Shown: positions 28,792 through 39,600 of the stretch, one piece after another
Numbering within the stretch: the first letter of the stretch is position 1
Layout of the letters: every line of letters starts with the position of its first letter
Source: Lewinellaceae bacterium
GTDB lineage: Bacteria; Bacteroidota; Bacteroidia; Chitinophagales; Saprospiraceae
Direction of reading: 5' to 3'
Length of the DNA stretch: 64,000 nucleotides
Assembly: GCA_016711435.1 (NCBI GenBank)
Contig: JADJSY010000088.1
Location: 62,001-126,000, forward strand
The notes under the pieces: generated by a model
The model's input: the letters and a program-made list of their open reading frames with translations, nothing else
Database searches by the model: none
Told to the model about the DNA's origin: nothing
Program-made: the position numbers and the translations under genes

Positions 28792-28881
28792 GGGAGTGTT
28801 CAAAAAAGTGTGGCACACCTCACGTAATTGATTGATAATGAAAGTTCAGATGAAGGTGTGCCACACATTTTTGAACATTCC
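28792..28881. repeat. Inverted repeat, 'GTGTGGCACACC' family, copy 1
   Basis: The arms GTTCAAAAAAGTGTGGCACA and TGTGCCACACATTTTTGAAC enclose a loop of about 35 bases. Two further copies lie at 34684-34775 (opposite orientation) and 35350-35423. The loops differ in length, but the 34.7-kb loop is a recognisable reversed relative of this one (ATTGATTGATAAT). The rest of the gap to 28978 shows nothing else. Confidence 0.88.
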
Positions 28882-28978
28882 AAAAAGTAGTGTGCGTAAA
28901 AGGATTTATTGCACTTAATTTTTTCACTAACCCAATAGCGTTTAAGTACTTCGTCAATATTAGTTTAGATCAAATTGA

Positions 28979-29028
28979 TTGTAAATGCTTGATTATCAGC
29001 ACTAATAACTAATAACGAATAACTACTT
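28979..29028 (+). repeat. Copy of the recurrent 5' leader repeat
   Basis: This plus-strand copy reads TTGTAAATGCTTGATTATCA, NATAAC units, then GAATAACTACTTTT. It ends about 35 bases before the ATG at 29064 and keeps the orientation relative to the downstream start. Confidence 0.75.
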
Positions 29029-29063
29029 TTTTCAAAAAACGCTTAAATAAATTGACTTTAATT

Positions 29064-29288
29064 ATGAAACGTACCATTGGAATCATTCTTGTTATAGCAG
29101 GTATTTGCGTAGGAGTTTATGCGCTTACACGCCACAATGACGAAAAAACACTTATCGAAATCGGCGATTTGGAGATCAAACAAGACAACAAAAAACCGGG
29201 AGAAAATACGACGGTATACTATATCGTTGCAGCAATTTCAATTATTGGCGGCGGCTTTATACTCTCTTCCAAAAATCGCGGCGTATAG
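29064..29288 (+). CDS. Small two-helix membrane protein
   Basis: The 74-residue product has two hydrophobic helices, GIILVIAGICVGVYAL and YIVAAISIIGGGFILSS. They flank a polar loop with NDEKTLIEIGDLEIKQDNK. It resembles small stress-induced inner-membrane proteins in this phylum, but the family is not named here. The ATG at 29064 was chosen because it starts directly before the first helix. The neighbours dps and DUF2383 hint at a stress role. Confidence 0.65.
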   Translation: MKRTIGIILVIAGICVGVYALTRHNDEKTLIEIGDLEIKQDNKKPGENTTVYYIVAAISIIGGGFILSSKNRGV

Positions 29289-29354
29289 TAGACTTATTTT
29301 CAAGATAAGCAAATTACGTATCTTGGCATGTCAATCCATCCATACAGGAATAAC

Positions 29355-29915
29355 ATGAAAAAGGAATTATCGCCACAAGAACGTGAAGAACTACTCAACA
29401 CTCTAAAAGCCCGTTTTGAGCAAAACAAGATTCCCCCAAAGGTGGGACTTGAATGGACTAAAGTGCAGGCAAAACTGGAAGCGAATACCGAAAAACTGTG
29501 GTCGCTTAATGCAATGGAAAGCACCGGTGGCGAACCGGATGTTGTCGGTTATGAGGATAAGACGGGCGAATACATTTTTTTTGATTGTTCAGTGGAAAGT
29601 CCTAAAGGCCGCAGAAGCCTGTGTTACGACCATGAAGCGCTGGAGTCCAGAAAAGAACACAAGCCCGAAAATAGCGCTATTGAGATGGCCGCCGACATGG
29701 GCATTGAGATATTATCGGAACAACAATACCGGGCGTTACAGGAACTTGGACATTTCGATACCAAAACATCGAGCTGGATAATAACTCCTGCTGACATCAG
29801 AAAACGCGGCGGCGCCCTTTTTGCCGATTACCGCTACGGCCATGTCTTCGTGTATCACAACGGCGCAGAATCTTACTATGCCGCCAGGGGGTTCCGCGGC
29901 TCGCTGAGGGTTTAA
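29355..29915 (+). CDS. DUF4256 family protein
   Basis: This is a 186-residue soluble protein. It has the family-typical segments LEANTEKLWSLNAMESTGGE, EPDVVGYEDKTGEYIFFDCS and SPKGRRSLCYDHEALESRK. GGALFADYRYGHVFVYHNGA near the C-terminus is also typical. The family is widespread in bacteria and its function is unknown. The start at 29355 gives MKKELSPQERE. No membrane or signal segment is present. It is a single gene 66 bases after the small membrane-protein gene. Confidence 0.8.
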   Translation: MKKELSPQEREELLNTLKARFEQNKIPPKVGLEWTKVQAKLEANTEKLWSLNAMESTGGEPDVVGYEDKTGEYIFFDCSVESPKGRRSLCYDHEALESRKEHKPENSAIEMAADMGIEILSEQQYRALQELGHFDTKTSSWIITPADIRKRGGALFADYRYGHVFVYHNGAESYYAARGFRGSLRV

Positions 29916-30041
29916 ATTTCCGGCCATCCCGGTATCGAGTTACTTTCGTCCGTTGTTGTGCGTCCCCGCCAACAAGGGACGAAAGGATTCATTATTAGTC
30001 AGATACAGATATACGGTACTTTCTCCGGTCCCGTTCGGCGC

Positions 30042-30919
30042 TCAAATCTTTGTCTTTTCCATTGGCAACTCCTCCTTTCGGCTCCATTCCTGCAGGGAAG
30101 CATCGTATAATTTGAACCGATAACCCAGCAAACGTCCCGCGATATAGAGTACGCTGGCTGTTTGTCCGATAAAACAGTATGTCACGATTTCTTTGTTTTT
30201 GTCGGGCACAACCGGCGTAAAATAAGCCTCCAACTGATCCATAGGTTTGAATAAATTGAGGCTGTCTACCATATCCGTATAGGGAATATTCAGCGCGCCG
30301 GTGATAAGGCCGTCGCGTGGATTCCCGGTCAGGTCGCCGTCGTAGAAACGTTTCATGCGGGCATCCACCACCACAGCTGTGTCGGAATGCAGCGATTGCA
30401 ACACATAATCCTTATCTACGATCAGGTTGTCCAATCGTACTTTGTAGTTGCCTTTTTTAACGACCGGGATATCTTTGGTTACCGGAAATGCCGCTTTTTT
30501 CCAGGCTTCCAGTCCGCCATTCAGGAAAGAGACTTGTCCGCGCAGGCCGAGTTGTTCGAGGGTCAGAAATATTCTGGCTGACACAGTCACTTCATTGCGC
30601 ACATGGCAAATAACAATTCTGGAGTTTTTGTTGATGCCTAAGCGTTGCAATACGGCAGTGGCTGTTTTTTATCCGGAATATTATAATTGCCCGTTTCCGG
30701 GGAATTGGGCAGCAGCCATTCGGGCCAAACAAAACGAGCGCCGGCGATATGTTCTTTTTCATAATCCAATTTAAAAAAATTGACCTGAAGTATGACCAAT
30801 GCCGGATCCTGCTGCTGCTCCTGTACCCATTGCGGGGTAACAAGTATGGGTTGTTGATATGCATAAACGTGGAGGTTCCATTGAAAAAAGAGCGCTGCCA
30901 AAAGAAGTATTTGTCTCAT
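30042..30919 (-). CDS. Exported rhodanese-like sulfurtransferase, frame broken
   Basis: The first frame (30638-30919) encodes a signal peptide (MRQILLLAALFFQWNLHVYA) and the start of a rhodanese domain (GARFVWPEWLL). The second (30042-30650) continues with VLQRLGINKNSRIVICHV, FLNGGLEAWKKA, VVVDAR and the active-site loop YCFIGQTAS. Adding one A in the A6 run near 30667 joins them into about 292 residues, normal for tandem-domain thiosulfate sulfurtransferases. The active-site cysteine is present in the second domain, and it also has VICHV in the first. It is probably periplasmic. Confidence 0.82.
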
Positions 30920-31030
30920 CGTTTTTAGATTTTCATTGCTTGTTTGCCCAAAGTTATCCCAATATAAAACGGTATTTTTCAGATGGCGATTATTGGCTCT
31001 GTTTTGTCCCGATCTGTCGTGGTGCCGTTT

Positions 31031-31127
31031 CGTATTTGGTGTTTCATGTGTGGTGTTTCGTGTTTGGGGGGCTTTGCCTTTGGCCTTCCCCCGACTCGTA
31101 AACGAAACACCCTAAACCAAACACCGT
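31031..31127. repeat. Inverted repeat, 'GTGTTTGGTGTTT' family
   Basis: The arms CGTATTTGGTGTTTCATGTG and GAAACACCCTAAACCAAACA flank a GC-rich centre (GGGGGGCTTTGCC ... CCTTCCCCC). Related pairs occur at 23.9, 44.4, 46.5 and 51.5 kb, mostly in gaps between genes. Confidence 0.8.
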
Positions 31128-31159
31128 CTTTTCCTGTTTGTCTACATAAAATATTATAT

Positions 31160-31465
31160 ATGGAAACAATATTTGAAGATATCCCCTTAGCAAACAACGA
31201 ATTATCCCGCCAATTTGAATTGGTGGTAGAAAACGTCAAAGCAAAAATCGAATACGATTTGCAGAAAGACCGTATGTTTTTAGTGCATACGGAAGTGCCG
31301 CCTGCTTTAGCCGGCAAAGGTGTGGGCAATGCCATCGTAGAGAAAACGCTGCAATATCTGGAAGAAAACAAACTGAAACTCGTGCCGTTGTGCCCCTTCG
31401 TCGCAGCGTATGTAAAAAAGCACCCGGAGTGGAAAAAATTGCTCGCGCCAGGAATAAACGTTTAA
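31160..31465 (+). CDS. GNAT-related YjdJ/NATD1-type acetyltransferase
   Basis: The 101-residue single-domain protein belongs to the short GNAT-like family. It has VHTEVPPALAGKGVGNAIVE, the acetyl-CoA binding loop, and a C-terminal CPFVAAYVKKHPEW that is diagnostic of this family. The substrate is not known. The start at 31160 was chosen since upstream codons lie in a repeat. The stop TAA overlaps the stop of the convergent GNAT gene. Confidence 0.88.
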   Translation: METIFEDIPLANNELSRQFELVVENVKAKIEYDLQKDRMFLVHTEVPPALAGKGVGNAIVEKTLQYLEENKLKLVPLCPFVAAYVKKHPEWKKLLAPGINV

Positions 31466-31898
31466 TGTTCCTTTCCCATGTAGTGCATAAAATGGTACCC
31501 TTTTTTGACAAAGCCCTCGCGTTCATAAAACGCATGGGCTTTTTCATTTTGAAGATAAGCATCCAGCATTAGCGTTTCGCAGCCTTCCTGAACGGCTATT
31601 TCGTAGAGAAAATCATAAAGTATTTTACCGATACCGCGGGAGCGCTGGGCCGCATCGATCACAACATTATCCAATTCCATGTACCGGCCACTGTATATTT
31701 TGGTACTGACCCAAAAACCGGAAAGCCCTATACATTCCCCTGCTTCAAAAACGGCAGCCATGCGGTAACCGTGCGCCAGCATATCGTCGAGCAGATGGGC
31801 GTAGCGCTCCTCCGTAACGCCCGGACTGAGTTGCCGGATGAGGGGATACAAGGGAAGCATTTCCGTTTTTTGGGTCAGTATCTGGATGTCTAGCATGG
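31462..31898 (-). CDS. GNAT-family N-acetyltransferase
   Basis: The product of about 145 residues has the classic acetyl-CoA loop RSRGIGKILYDFL. A preceding strand, MELDNVVIDAA, and the C-terminal LDAYLQNEKAHAFYEREGF follow GNAT motif order (A then B). The start at 31898 is the first ATG giving a full N-terminal strand. The target molecule cannot be predicted. Its stop codon shares four bases with the stop of the convergent small acetyltransferase gene. Confidence 0.88.
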
Positions 31899-32118
31899 TG
31901 GGAAAATGATTTATTAGCCACAAATGTAAAATGGCAGTAATGGTTGGACACGGATTTTCCTGGTAGATTGCCTGAAAGGTTGACGGTGAGGTAACGCGGT
32001 TTCCTAGAGGTGACGAAAGTCAACCAGCGCAATCGTGTGCTATTATCCTACGCTCAAACTCGAAACCTATCTAACCAGGGGAACTGTCCAATCCATTCAA
32101 TCCGTGTGCCATTTCATC

Positions 32119-34642
32119 TCACTCTTTCACCACTTTTTCCGCCCAGACAGCACGGCCGCTTCGCAAAGCGCGTACCAGGTATATACCCGCAGGATAACTA
32201 TCAAGCGAAAGATTCAGGTTGCTTTGCCCTTTTTCTGCGATGGTTTGCAGGATCGTTCTCCCGGTCAAATCCATGACACTGACCTGTGTTTCCGCTTCCA
32301 GCGCTTCCTTAAACCTAATGGTCACATCGCCGCTGGTCGGATTCGGAAACAAAGTAGCATCCAAAGCACCCGTGGCTTCATGTGTGGCGGAGGTGCCAAT
32401 ACGCCGGATACAGACATCGTCAATTCTGCCCCAGGAAACAAAAGCGCCGTCGTTGATGGCGAAATTATTCCAAACGCTGATGGTCAGGGTATTATAATTC
32501 TGCGGAGCCGTCCAGGGCGCTGAAGTATAGGTGGCCCAACTGGTCGTCAACACTGGCGACAGGTACATTTCATCGCAGGCGCCGGTGCAATTCAGGTAAC
32601 TACCCGGCAAGCCTGTAGAAGCCCTGAAACGGAAGCGTACGCTGTCTTGTACGGTGCTGAGCCATTTTCCACAAAAAGAGATTTCGTAAATGCCGCCCAT
32701 GACGAATGTGACGGGTTGCTGAACGCTCTCCCCTACCACCTGGTTGCCCCACATTTGAACGGCGCCCGCGTCCTGGCAGGTATCGCCCACGATGACCTGT
32801 GGGGACGCGGTCCAGGTTGCCCAGTTGCTGATTGTGCCGCCGGAACCGAGGTTGCCGGGCGCCAGGCCTGCACTGAAATTGCCGTTCAGCACAATATTGT
32901 CTTCGCATAATTCGGGATCCTTTATAATAATATCCTTACAAATAGTATCCCGGCAAAGAACGCCGTTCGCACCGCCCGATACAATGAGGCACACGACATA
33001 AACACCGGGGCCGGCGTACGTATGCACCGGGTTTTGGCTGCTGCTCGTGTTGCTGTCGCCAAAGTCCCAGTTCCAGGAAAAATACTGCCGCTGCCGACGG
33101 TACTCAAGTCTGTAAAAGTGACGGTGTTGCCGCCGGTAGTGTAACTGAAATCAGGGTTCAGGGCCACCGTATCACAAGGGTCGACAGGCGGCTTTTTCGG
33201 GCCAAACGTTTGTTTTTCATCGTATAGCACGGTTAGCAGGCTGCTGCCGAAAAAGTCCTGCGGGATCGTTGGCGTGGGCTGTACGCTGGTCGTCACCGGC
33301 TGGCGCGGTACAATAACCGTTTCCGGGCTGTGGAAGCAGGAAGCCGTGGTCTGCCCCAGGTTGTCAGTCTTGATGGCCAGGATATTGTAGTCAAACTGTT
33401 GAATGGCAATGATCTCGTAGGTATGCCCGGCAATAAAATATTCATCTGCTGCGGTGGGTTCCACGCGGTTGCCCTGCGAGGCAAAACCCATGGTGTACAC
33501 CCGCGTCCAGTCTACCGAACTGCCGTTATCATCCATACGCATGAGCATACACTGCCCGTTTTCCGGCGGATCGCTGACGCCGGGGTCTTCGGCCTTACCG
33601 GTGAGCACCAGTTTGCCATTGGCGGCAAACTGGAAATGGGTAGCCAGTTCCAGCGTGCTGTTTTGCACGTCGTAGTTGTTGGCCCACAGCAGGTTGCCGC
33701 TGAGGTCGGTTTGCATCATCATCACTTTTTTGGGGTCCGTCCCGCTTGTTTCGAGGGAATAACCCGATACCCACAGGTTTCCCACAGCGGGTGCAGTACC
33801 CGGGCAACTGCCCTGGATGCAAGTGCCTGCGTCGGCGGCGCCGGGTGCGATGTCGTAGGTTTTCATCCAGCCTGCTGCGCCGGTGGTGGCATTTACGCTG
33901 AGGATCAACACTTCTTCATTACCAATCGCGCTGGCGGCTTTTTTCCGGTAATAAAATAGGCGTTGGGCAGGTTCGGGCAAGCGTTCGGGAAAGTTGCAAA
34001 CGCAGTGACCGAAGCGGCTGAAATAGATACATTCAGGCTGTAAACCCGCTCCCAAAGTAGATTACCCATACAGTCCGTTTTCACGGCATGGATGGATGAA
34101 AGCCCTGTGTTGGCGTCGGTTTTGGTGCCGACGAGGATAAAATTCCGGGCGCCGTCCTGTTTTACGCAGACACTTTGTTCGTCGTCATTGAGCGTACCGA
34201 TGCGTTTTACCCAAACGGGGGTGCCTGCCGCGTTTGTCAAAGTGAGCAGCATATTATGCCCCGGGCCGTTGAACTCATTTCCGGCAATAATATAACCGGC
34301 ATTGTTGGCGCAGTCCGTTGCCTTTTCAAACCAGGCGGCCGTTTCCCCCACGTCCTGCCCGATGATTTTGCAAGGCTGGATAATATTGCCGAGGTTGTCG
34401 AGCCGCACCAGTTGCATATCGCCGGCTGGGTTGAAAAAGCCGCTGGGATGGCTAAAATTGCTCCCGAGCATCATGTAGTCGCCGTTGTTGGCAATGAGCC
34501 CGCTGACGCCGCGCTCGTTGGTGGGCAGCGGGTAGCCGATGGCAGTTTGGAAGGTTTGACCGAAGAGAGAGCGGGAAATGATTATCAGAATGGCGGTAAA
34601 CAGGCTTTTGGAGCACTTTGGACACAGAGCAAAAAGGTTCAT
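32119..34642 (-). CDS. T9SS-secreted PKD-domain protein, two frame breaks
   Basis: One gene appears as three frames. The start at 34642 gives a signal peptide ending SRSLFGQ. About 600 residues follow with repeats such as IHAVKTDCMGNLLWERVYS and MMQTDLSGNLLWANNYD, then PKD-domain sequence (DFSYTTGGNTVTFTDLSTVG) and a region like a carbohydrate-binding module. The end is a type A T9SS sorting domain (FPNPTSGDVTIRFKEAL ... GIYLVRALRSG). Adding one base in the T6 run near 33936 and one in the A5 run near 33080 restores about 841 residues, including NWDFGD of PKD. It is probably a surface or secreted protein. Confidence 0.8.
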
Positions 34643-34683
34643 AGGAAAAGCTTTAAAGTTTGAAAAGATGGGTCTCCCTTCGG

Positions 34684-34775
34684 GGGAATGTTCAAAAATG
34701 TGTGGCACACCTTCATCTGGATCTTGATTATCAATCAATTACGTGAGGTGTGCCACACTTTTCTGAACGCCCCCC
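34684..34775. repeat. Inverted repeat, 'GTGTGGCACACC' family, copy 2
   Basis: The arms GTTCAAAAATGTGTGGCACA and TGTGCCACACTTTTCTGAAC enclose a loop with ATCTTGATTATCAATCAATT. It lies just upstream of the T9SS protein gene and is inverted relative to the copy at 28792. Confidence 0.88.
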
Positions 34776-34837
34776 TTTGGGGCTGACTTTCTCTTTAATC
34801 GGGACTTTTAAAAAACCTTACCCTCGGCTTGGGAAAA

Positions 34838-34893
34838 AAGTAGTTATTGGTTATTCGTTATTGGTTATTCGTGTTGATTATCAAGCATTTGTA
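34838..34893 (-). repeat. Copy of the leader repeat, displaced from the start codon
   Basis: This is a variant copy with ATTCGTTATTGG units. Its orientation matches a leader for the minus-strand T9SS protein gene, but about 200 bases separate it from that ATG. The inverted repeat at 34684 lies between the two. Confidence 0.65.
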
Positions 34894-34947
34894 ATATGAG
34901 TCATCCCAAATTTTGTAGCGACTCTTAGTACGCGCCGGCACAATTTT

Positions 34948-35262
34948 TATTGATGATTGCTTATTGATAATTGATGATTTTTGATGCAAGGTGGCATCTT
35001 CGCACATCAAAAATCATCAATAATCAATCATCAATAAATACGAGTTTGACCTTTTTGTGGTCGTTTTAGGCAAAATTCGGGCTGATGACCCATGTTTTTG
35101 GGGTTTAATAGCCGCAGCGCGGCGGTAATATTTGTAGAAATTGTTGCGACAATATGTTAAGAGGTGCAGCGCACCGGCAATATTATATTATCGGTGCGCT
35201 GCACCTCGCTTTCCTTGATTTGTAACGGGCTACAAATATGACCGCCGCGCTGCGGCTGGCAA
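34948..35262. repeat. Series of inverted repeats in the gap before susD
   Basis: There is no gene between 34643 and 35446. At 34948-35037, AT-rich arms TGATGATTGCTTATTGATAA and their complement form a hairpin. At 35105-35262 a nested structure follows, with outer arms GCCGCAGCGCGGCGGTAATA and TATGACCGCCGCGCTGCGGC. Its inner arms are GAGGTGCAGCGCACCGG and CGGTGCGCTGCACCTC. Together with the terminator and the 35350 repeat, this gap holds five stem-loops. Confidence 0.85.
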
Positions 35263-35287
35263 ACCAGAGAACTATATCAGGACGCGC

Positions 35288-35327
35288 AAAAAAAATCCCG
35301 AATTTTTCCGGTTAGAAAAATTCGGGA
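35288..35327 (-). terminator. Intrinsic terminator downstream of susD
   Basis: On the minus strand the hairpin TCCCGAATTTTT / AAAAATTCGGGA (plus-strand 35296-35327) is followed directly by eight T (plus-strand A8 at 35288-35295). This is the clearest rho-independent terminator in the window and ends the susCD transcript. Confidence 0.88.
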
Positions 35328-35349
35328 CAACTTATTTCAGGCGCTGTTC

Positions 35350-35423
35350 AGGGAGTGTGCAGAAAAGTGTGGCACACCTCACTTTTCAAATGAAGGTGTG
35401 CCACACATTTTCAAACATCCCCC
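35350..35423. repeat. Inverted repeat, 'GTGTGGCACACC' family, copy 3
   Basis: This copy has a short loop (TCACTTTTCAAATGA) and arms AAAAGTGTGGCACACC / GGTGTGCCACACATTTT. It lies between the susD stop and the terminator. Confidence 0.88.
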
Positions 35424-35446
35424 TGTTCAGGCGCTTGTTTAAAAAA

Positions 35447-36605
35447 TCAATACCCTTCGTTCTGCACGAGTTTTGTGTTTGCTTCCAGCTCGCGCGCCGG
35501 AATTGGATACAACAATTTCTCGTCATCCCAATTCAGGCCGTCGGCAGTACCTTTCAAACGTTTGATGTCGTGGATACGGTGCCCTTCATGCGCCAGTTCG
35601 AGGCGGCGTTCGTACAGAAGTGCGCATAGCGCCGTTGCCTGAATAATGCAAGTCGAGCCGGTCATCACCTGCACTGTATAAATCGAGATGTTTCTGCTCA
35701 ATTTCAATATCGCCGTCGCGTCCGCCGAACGCCGGAATAGAATAATATACCACAAGGGTTGCTTGCGCAAAGTCCTGAGAAGAAATCTGAACGGCATAAA
35801 TGTCTTCGTTGGTATTATCCTCCCGGTTCCAGAGATCGGCATAGTTGGACAATAAAGAATAAGCGCCTGATCCGATCACCTCGTTGGCATTGTCGCGCGC
35901 TTCGGCATAACGGCCCATCTGCAAGTACACCCGTGCAGCCAAAGCAGCGGCTGTGTATTTGCCTGCGCGTATGCCGTTATCTTCCGGCAACAAGGTTTTC
36001 GCCTTCGTGATGTCATCCAGAATCTGCGTATAACACTCTTCCACCGTATTGCGGGGCACAAAACTGGCTTCATCGATCTGACGGGTAGCGCGTAATACCA
36101 ATGGAACCCCCGGTTGCGAATTGTTTCCGCCTGCCTGATACGCCTGACCAAAAAAACGAACCACCTGGAAATAAGCCATCGCGCGAATCCAGCGGGCTTC
36201 ACCTTCCACTGCGGCGCGGTCGTCGGCGTTTACAACTTCCAGGGCTTCCAGTACATTGTTGCTGATATTGATTGCATTATAGGCATCCTCCCACATATTC
36301 AAGGCATCCCCGTTTTCAGCAATCATCTGGTGGTTAAAAATCTGGCGTGGAGCATCGAAAGTGCCTACCCAGCGGATTTCACCGTCGGCGCCCACCAATT
36401 CGGCATCCCGCATGCCATCGCCGCCAAAAAGACCGTCTGCTGCGAGGGCATCGTATGCGCCCAGCAGTACTGATTTTACGTTCTCATCGTTTTCGAGCGC
36501 CAGGCTTTCGCTGATGCTTTGCGCCGGCTCGAGGTCGAGTTTTTTGTCGCAGGCAGCCAGAAAAGTAACGGCTAATACAAGCGACCAAAGTTTATATGAC
36601 TTCAT
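35447..36605 (-). pseudogene. susD: SusD-family lipoprotein with internal deletion and frameshift
   Basis: SusD proteins bind glycans or other nutrients at the cell surface and feed SusC. The start at 36605 gives a lipobox (FLAACDKK), then the TPR-like core (AINISNNVLEALEVVNAD, WIRAMAYFQVVRFFG). The first frame stops soon after DDRLDLHYSGN. The C-terminal SusD signature YERRLELAHEGHRIHDIKRL is in another frame. Roughly 100 residues usually found between these points (the RLAEMYLIRAEA region) are missing, so a deletion or collapsed assembly near 35600-35660 is likely. As written, the gene would not make a normal SusD of about 500 residues. Confidence 0.82.
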
Positions 36606-36639
36606 TTCTTTGATGTTTAATTGTTGGAAAAAAGGGATA

Positions 36640-39600
36640 TTAGAATCCAATTCTGATACCGGCCACAAAATTCTTCGGCTGCGGCGCTGCATAAAAATCC
36701 ACGCCGTATACGACGTTGGACGCCAGGAAGTCGGTTGTTACTTCCGGATCCCAACCGTCATACTTGGTAAATGTCAGCAAATTGGTGCCGGTCACATACA
36801 AACGCAGGTCGCGGATTTTGGCTTTGCTGAGCATTTTGCTTGGGAAATCGTATGCCAGGGTCACGTTTTTCAGGCGCAGGTAGGAGCCATCGCTGATGTA
36901 GCGGCTGCTACGGCTCTGGTCGCCGTTGCTGTATCCGAGGCGGGCCTCCGGTACGTCTGTCACGTCGCCGGGGTTTTTCCAGCTATCTAACTGGTCGCGG
37001 GTCTGGTTGTCGAACCAGCAGGCATTGCAGGACATGAAACCACCGCCTGAATTGTGAATTTTATTACCCGTTTGACCCTGAAAACGCACATTAAGCGTCA
37101 GACCGGCAAAAGAGAACGTATTATCCAGGCCACCGATCAACGTTGGAAGCGGCGAACCTAATTCTACAAAATTGGCTTCACTGTAATCATTGGTTGTTGC
37201 ATCCGGGTTCACAATATTACCATTGTCATCCATTTCATTGACATACCAGAGCGCATCGCCATTGTCCGGGTCTGCACCGGCGTAATCAGCGCCATAGAAC
37301 ACGCCGATCGGGGAACCTACTTTAATAACGTTGGCATAGCGGGACGAACCGTCGTCGATGATGGTTTGTCCGTTGGCCAGCGAAACTACCTTGTTTTGAT
37401 TGGCTGCCAGGTTGATCGAAGTGGTCCAGGAAAACTTGCCAACGAGATTGTTGGAGTTCAGGGTAAATTCTATACCCTTGTTCTGGAGTTCGCCGATGTT
37501 CTGAAACTGGCTGCTGAAACCGGAAGTAGAAGGTACGGGCACATTCAGCAGCAGGTCGGTGGTATTTTTAACGTAATAGTCAACTTCACCATTCAGCCTG
37601 TTATTGAAAAAACCGAAGTCAAGTCCGAAATCAACCTCGGTGCTTTTTTCCCAGGTCAGTTGCGGATTGGCGATCTGTGTAGGATTCAGCGTACTGACGC
37701 CGTCATAGTTGCCTGCGCCATAGAGTCCGAGCGACTGGAAGTTGCCGATGTCGGCATTGCCGCTGATACCCCAGGAAGCGCGGAATTTCAGGAAACTCAC
37801 CACCTCGTTGTCTTCCAGGAACGCTTCTTCGCTCAATACCCAGCCGGCGGAAGCGGCAGGGAAGAACGCGTAGCGATTATCTTTACCAAAACGGGAAGAA
37901 CCGTCCATACGGGCGCTCAGGTTGAGCAGGTATTTACGGCTGAAGTTATACCGGGCGCGACCGAAATAGGACAGAAAGCTGTAATTGGTAATCGTAGAAG
38001 TGCCGGATTTAATCGTGGCTGCGCTGGCAAGCGTTTTGAAATCGTCGCTTGGGAATTGTTCGCCTTCTACGAAGGTCCGGGTGTATTCGCTGGTAAATAA
38101 TTCAGAGCCAAGGTCGAAGCCGAAAGCATGTTTGTCAAAATCCTGATCCCAGTGCAGGACTGCATTGGTATTGAAATCAGAAGCGCCGGCGAAGGCCGAG
38201 AAGGCATACCCCCTGCTCGCGATACCGCCGTCGGTACGGCTACCGAAGAATGCGTCGTCGCGTACGTTGTAGAGGTTGGCGGAACCTTCCACACGCAGTC
38301 CGAGGTGTTCGTTGAACTTGTAATCGCCAAAAATATTGGCGATATTGCGGGAGGAAATCACTTTGCGTTGTGCATCTTCCACGTCGATCAGACCATTGTA
38401 ATAGGTAGTTATCGGGCGGTCATACAATACGCCGTCTTCGTCGCGGGTAGGCGTAATAGGGGCCAAAGCCACCAACTGCATCGGAGTAGAGAACGCGTTA
38501 TCGTCTGATACCTGCTTGGTGATGGTACGAGCCAGGCTCAGGTTAACGCCTACGCGCAGGCGATCCGTCGCATCGAAGTCGATATTGAGGCGGCCACCCA
38601 TTTTTTCGAGGTTATTGCCAACCAGAATACCTTCGTTGTCGCCATAATTGCCGCTGGCATAGTAGCGCATTTTTTCATTACCACCGGAGAAAGAGAGATT
38701 GGCGTTGGTGATGCTACCGGTGCGCAGGGCTTCGTCCTGCCAGTCGGTGCGGTCGATTTTTTCCATCCAGCTGTCATTGCGGCCCGAATAGCGGTTGAAA
38801 CGACCGAACAGGAACTGTGTCCAGGAGTCTTCGTCATCATAAGTATAGCCTTCCAGATCGTCCGAGTTATTGGCCGCTTCCGTGAAATAATCGACAAATT
38901 CCGCAGCATTCAGGAATTCGCGTTTGCCGGTTGGCATACTCACGCCGGATTGCACATCTAATTCGACGCGGGAGCGGCCGCTTTTGCCCGATTTAGTCGT
39001 AATGAGTACCACGCCATTGGAACCGCGGGCGCCGTAAATTGCTTTGGCAGAAGCATCTTTCAACACCTCGATGGATTCCACATCGTTGAAGTTGAGGTCG
39101 GCTAAAGGGTTGAGCGCGCCACCCGAAGTATTGCGGGCGTCTTTGGCAATCGGGATACCGTCGATCACGTACAGAGGCTCTGTACCTGCGTTAATAGAAC
39201 CTACACCGCGGACACGAACGCGCATGGCAGCGCCTAATTTACCGTTCACACTTTCCACAAACACACCTGCCGCCTGGCCTTGCATGGCCTGCTCGACGGA
39301 TACGACCGGCATGGATTTGAGGTTTTCACCACCGATTTTGGCAATATTGCCGGTCAGGGTAGATTTGATTTGTTTGCCATAACCGATTACAACCACCTCT
39401 TCCACCAGGGTTGAACTGGGTACCATCTGAATATTGATTTTCAGCTGAGACCCAACCGTTATTTCCTGGGTTTCAAAACCCGTGTAACTTACCACGAGCA
39501 CAGACGACTCACTGGGTACTGCAATGGAAAAAATACCATCGATGTTGGTAGTGGTACCACTGTTGCTACCTTTTAACAAAACGGTAGCGCCTACGAGCGC

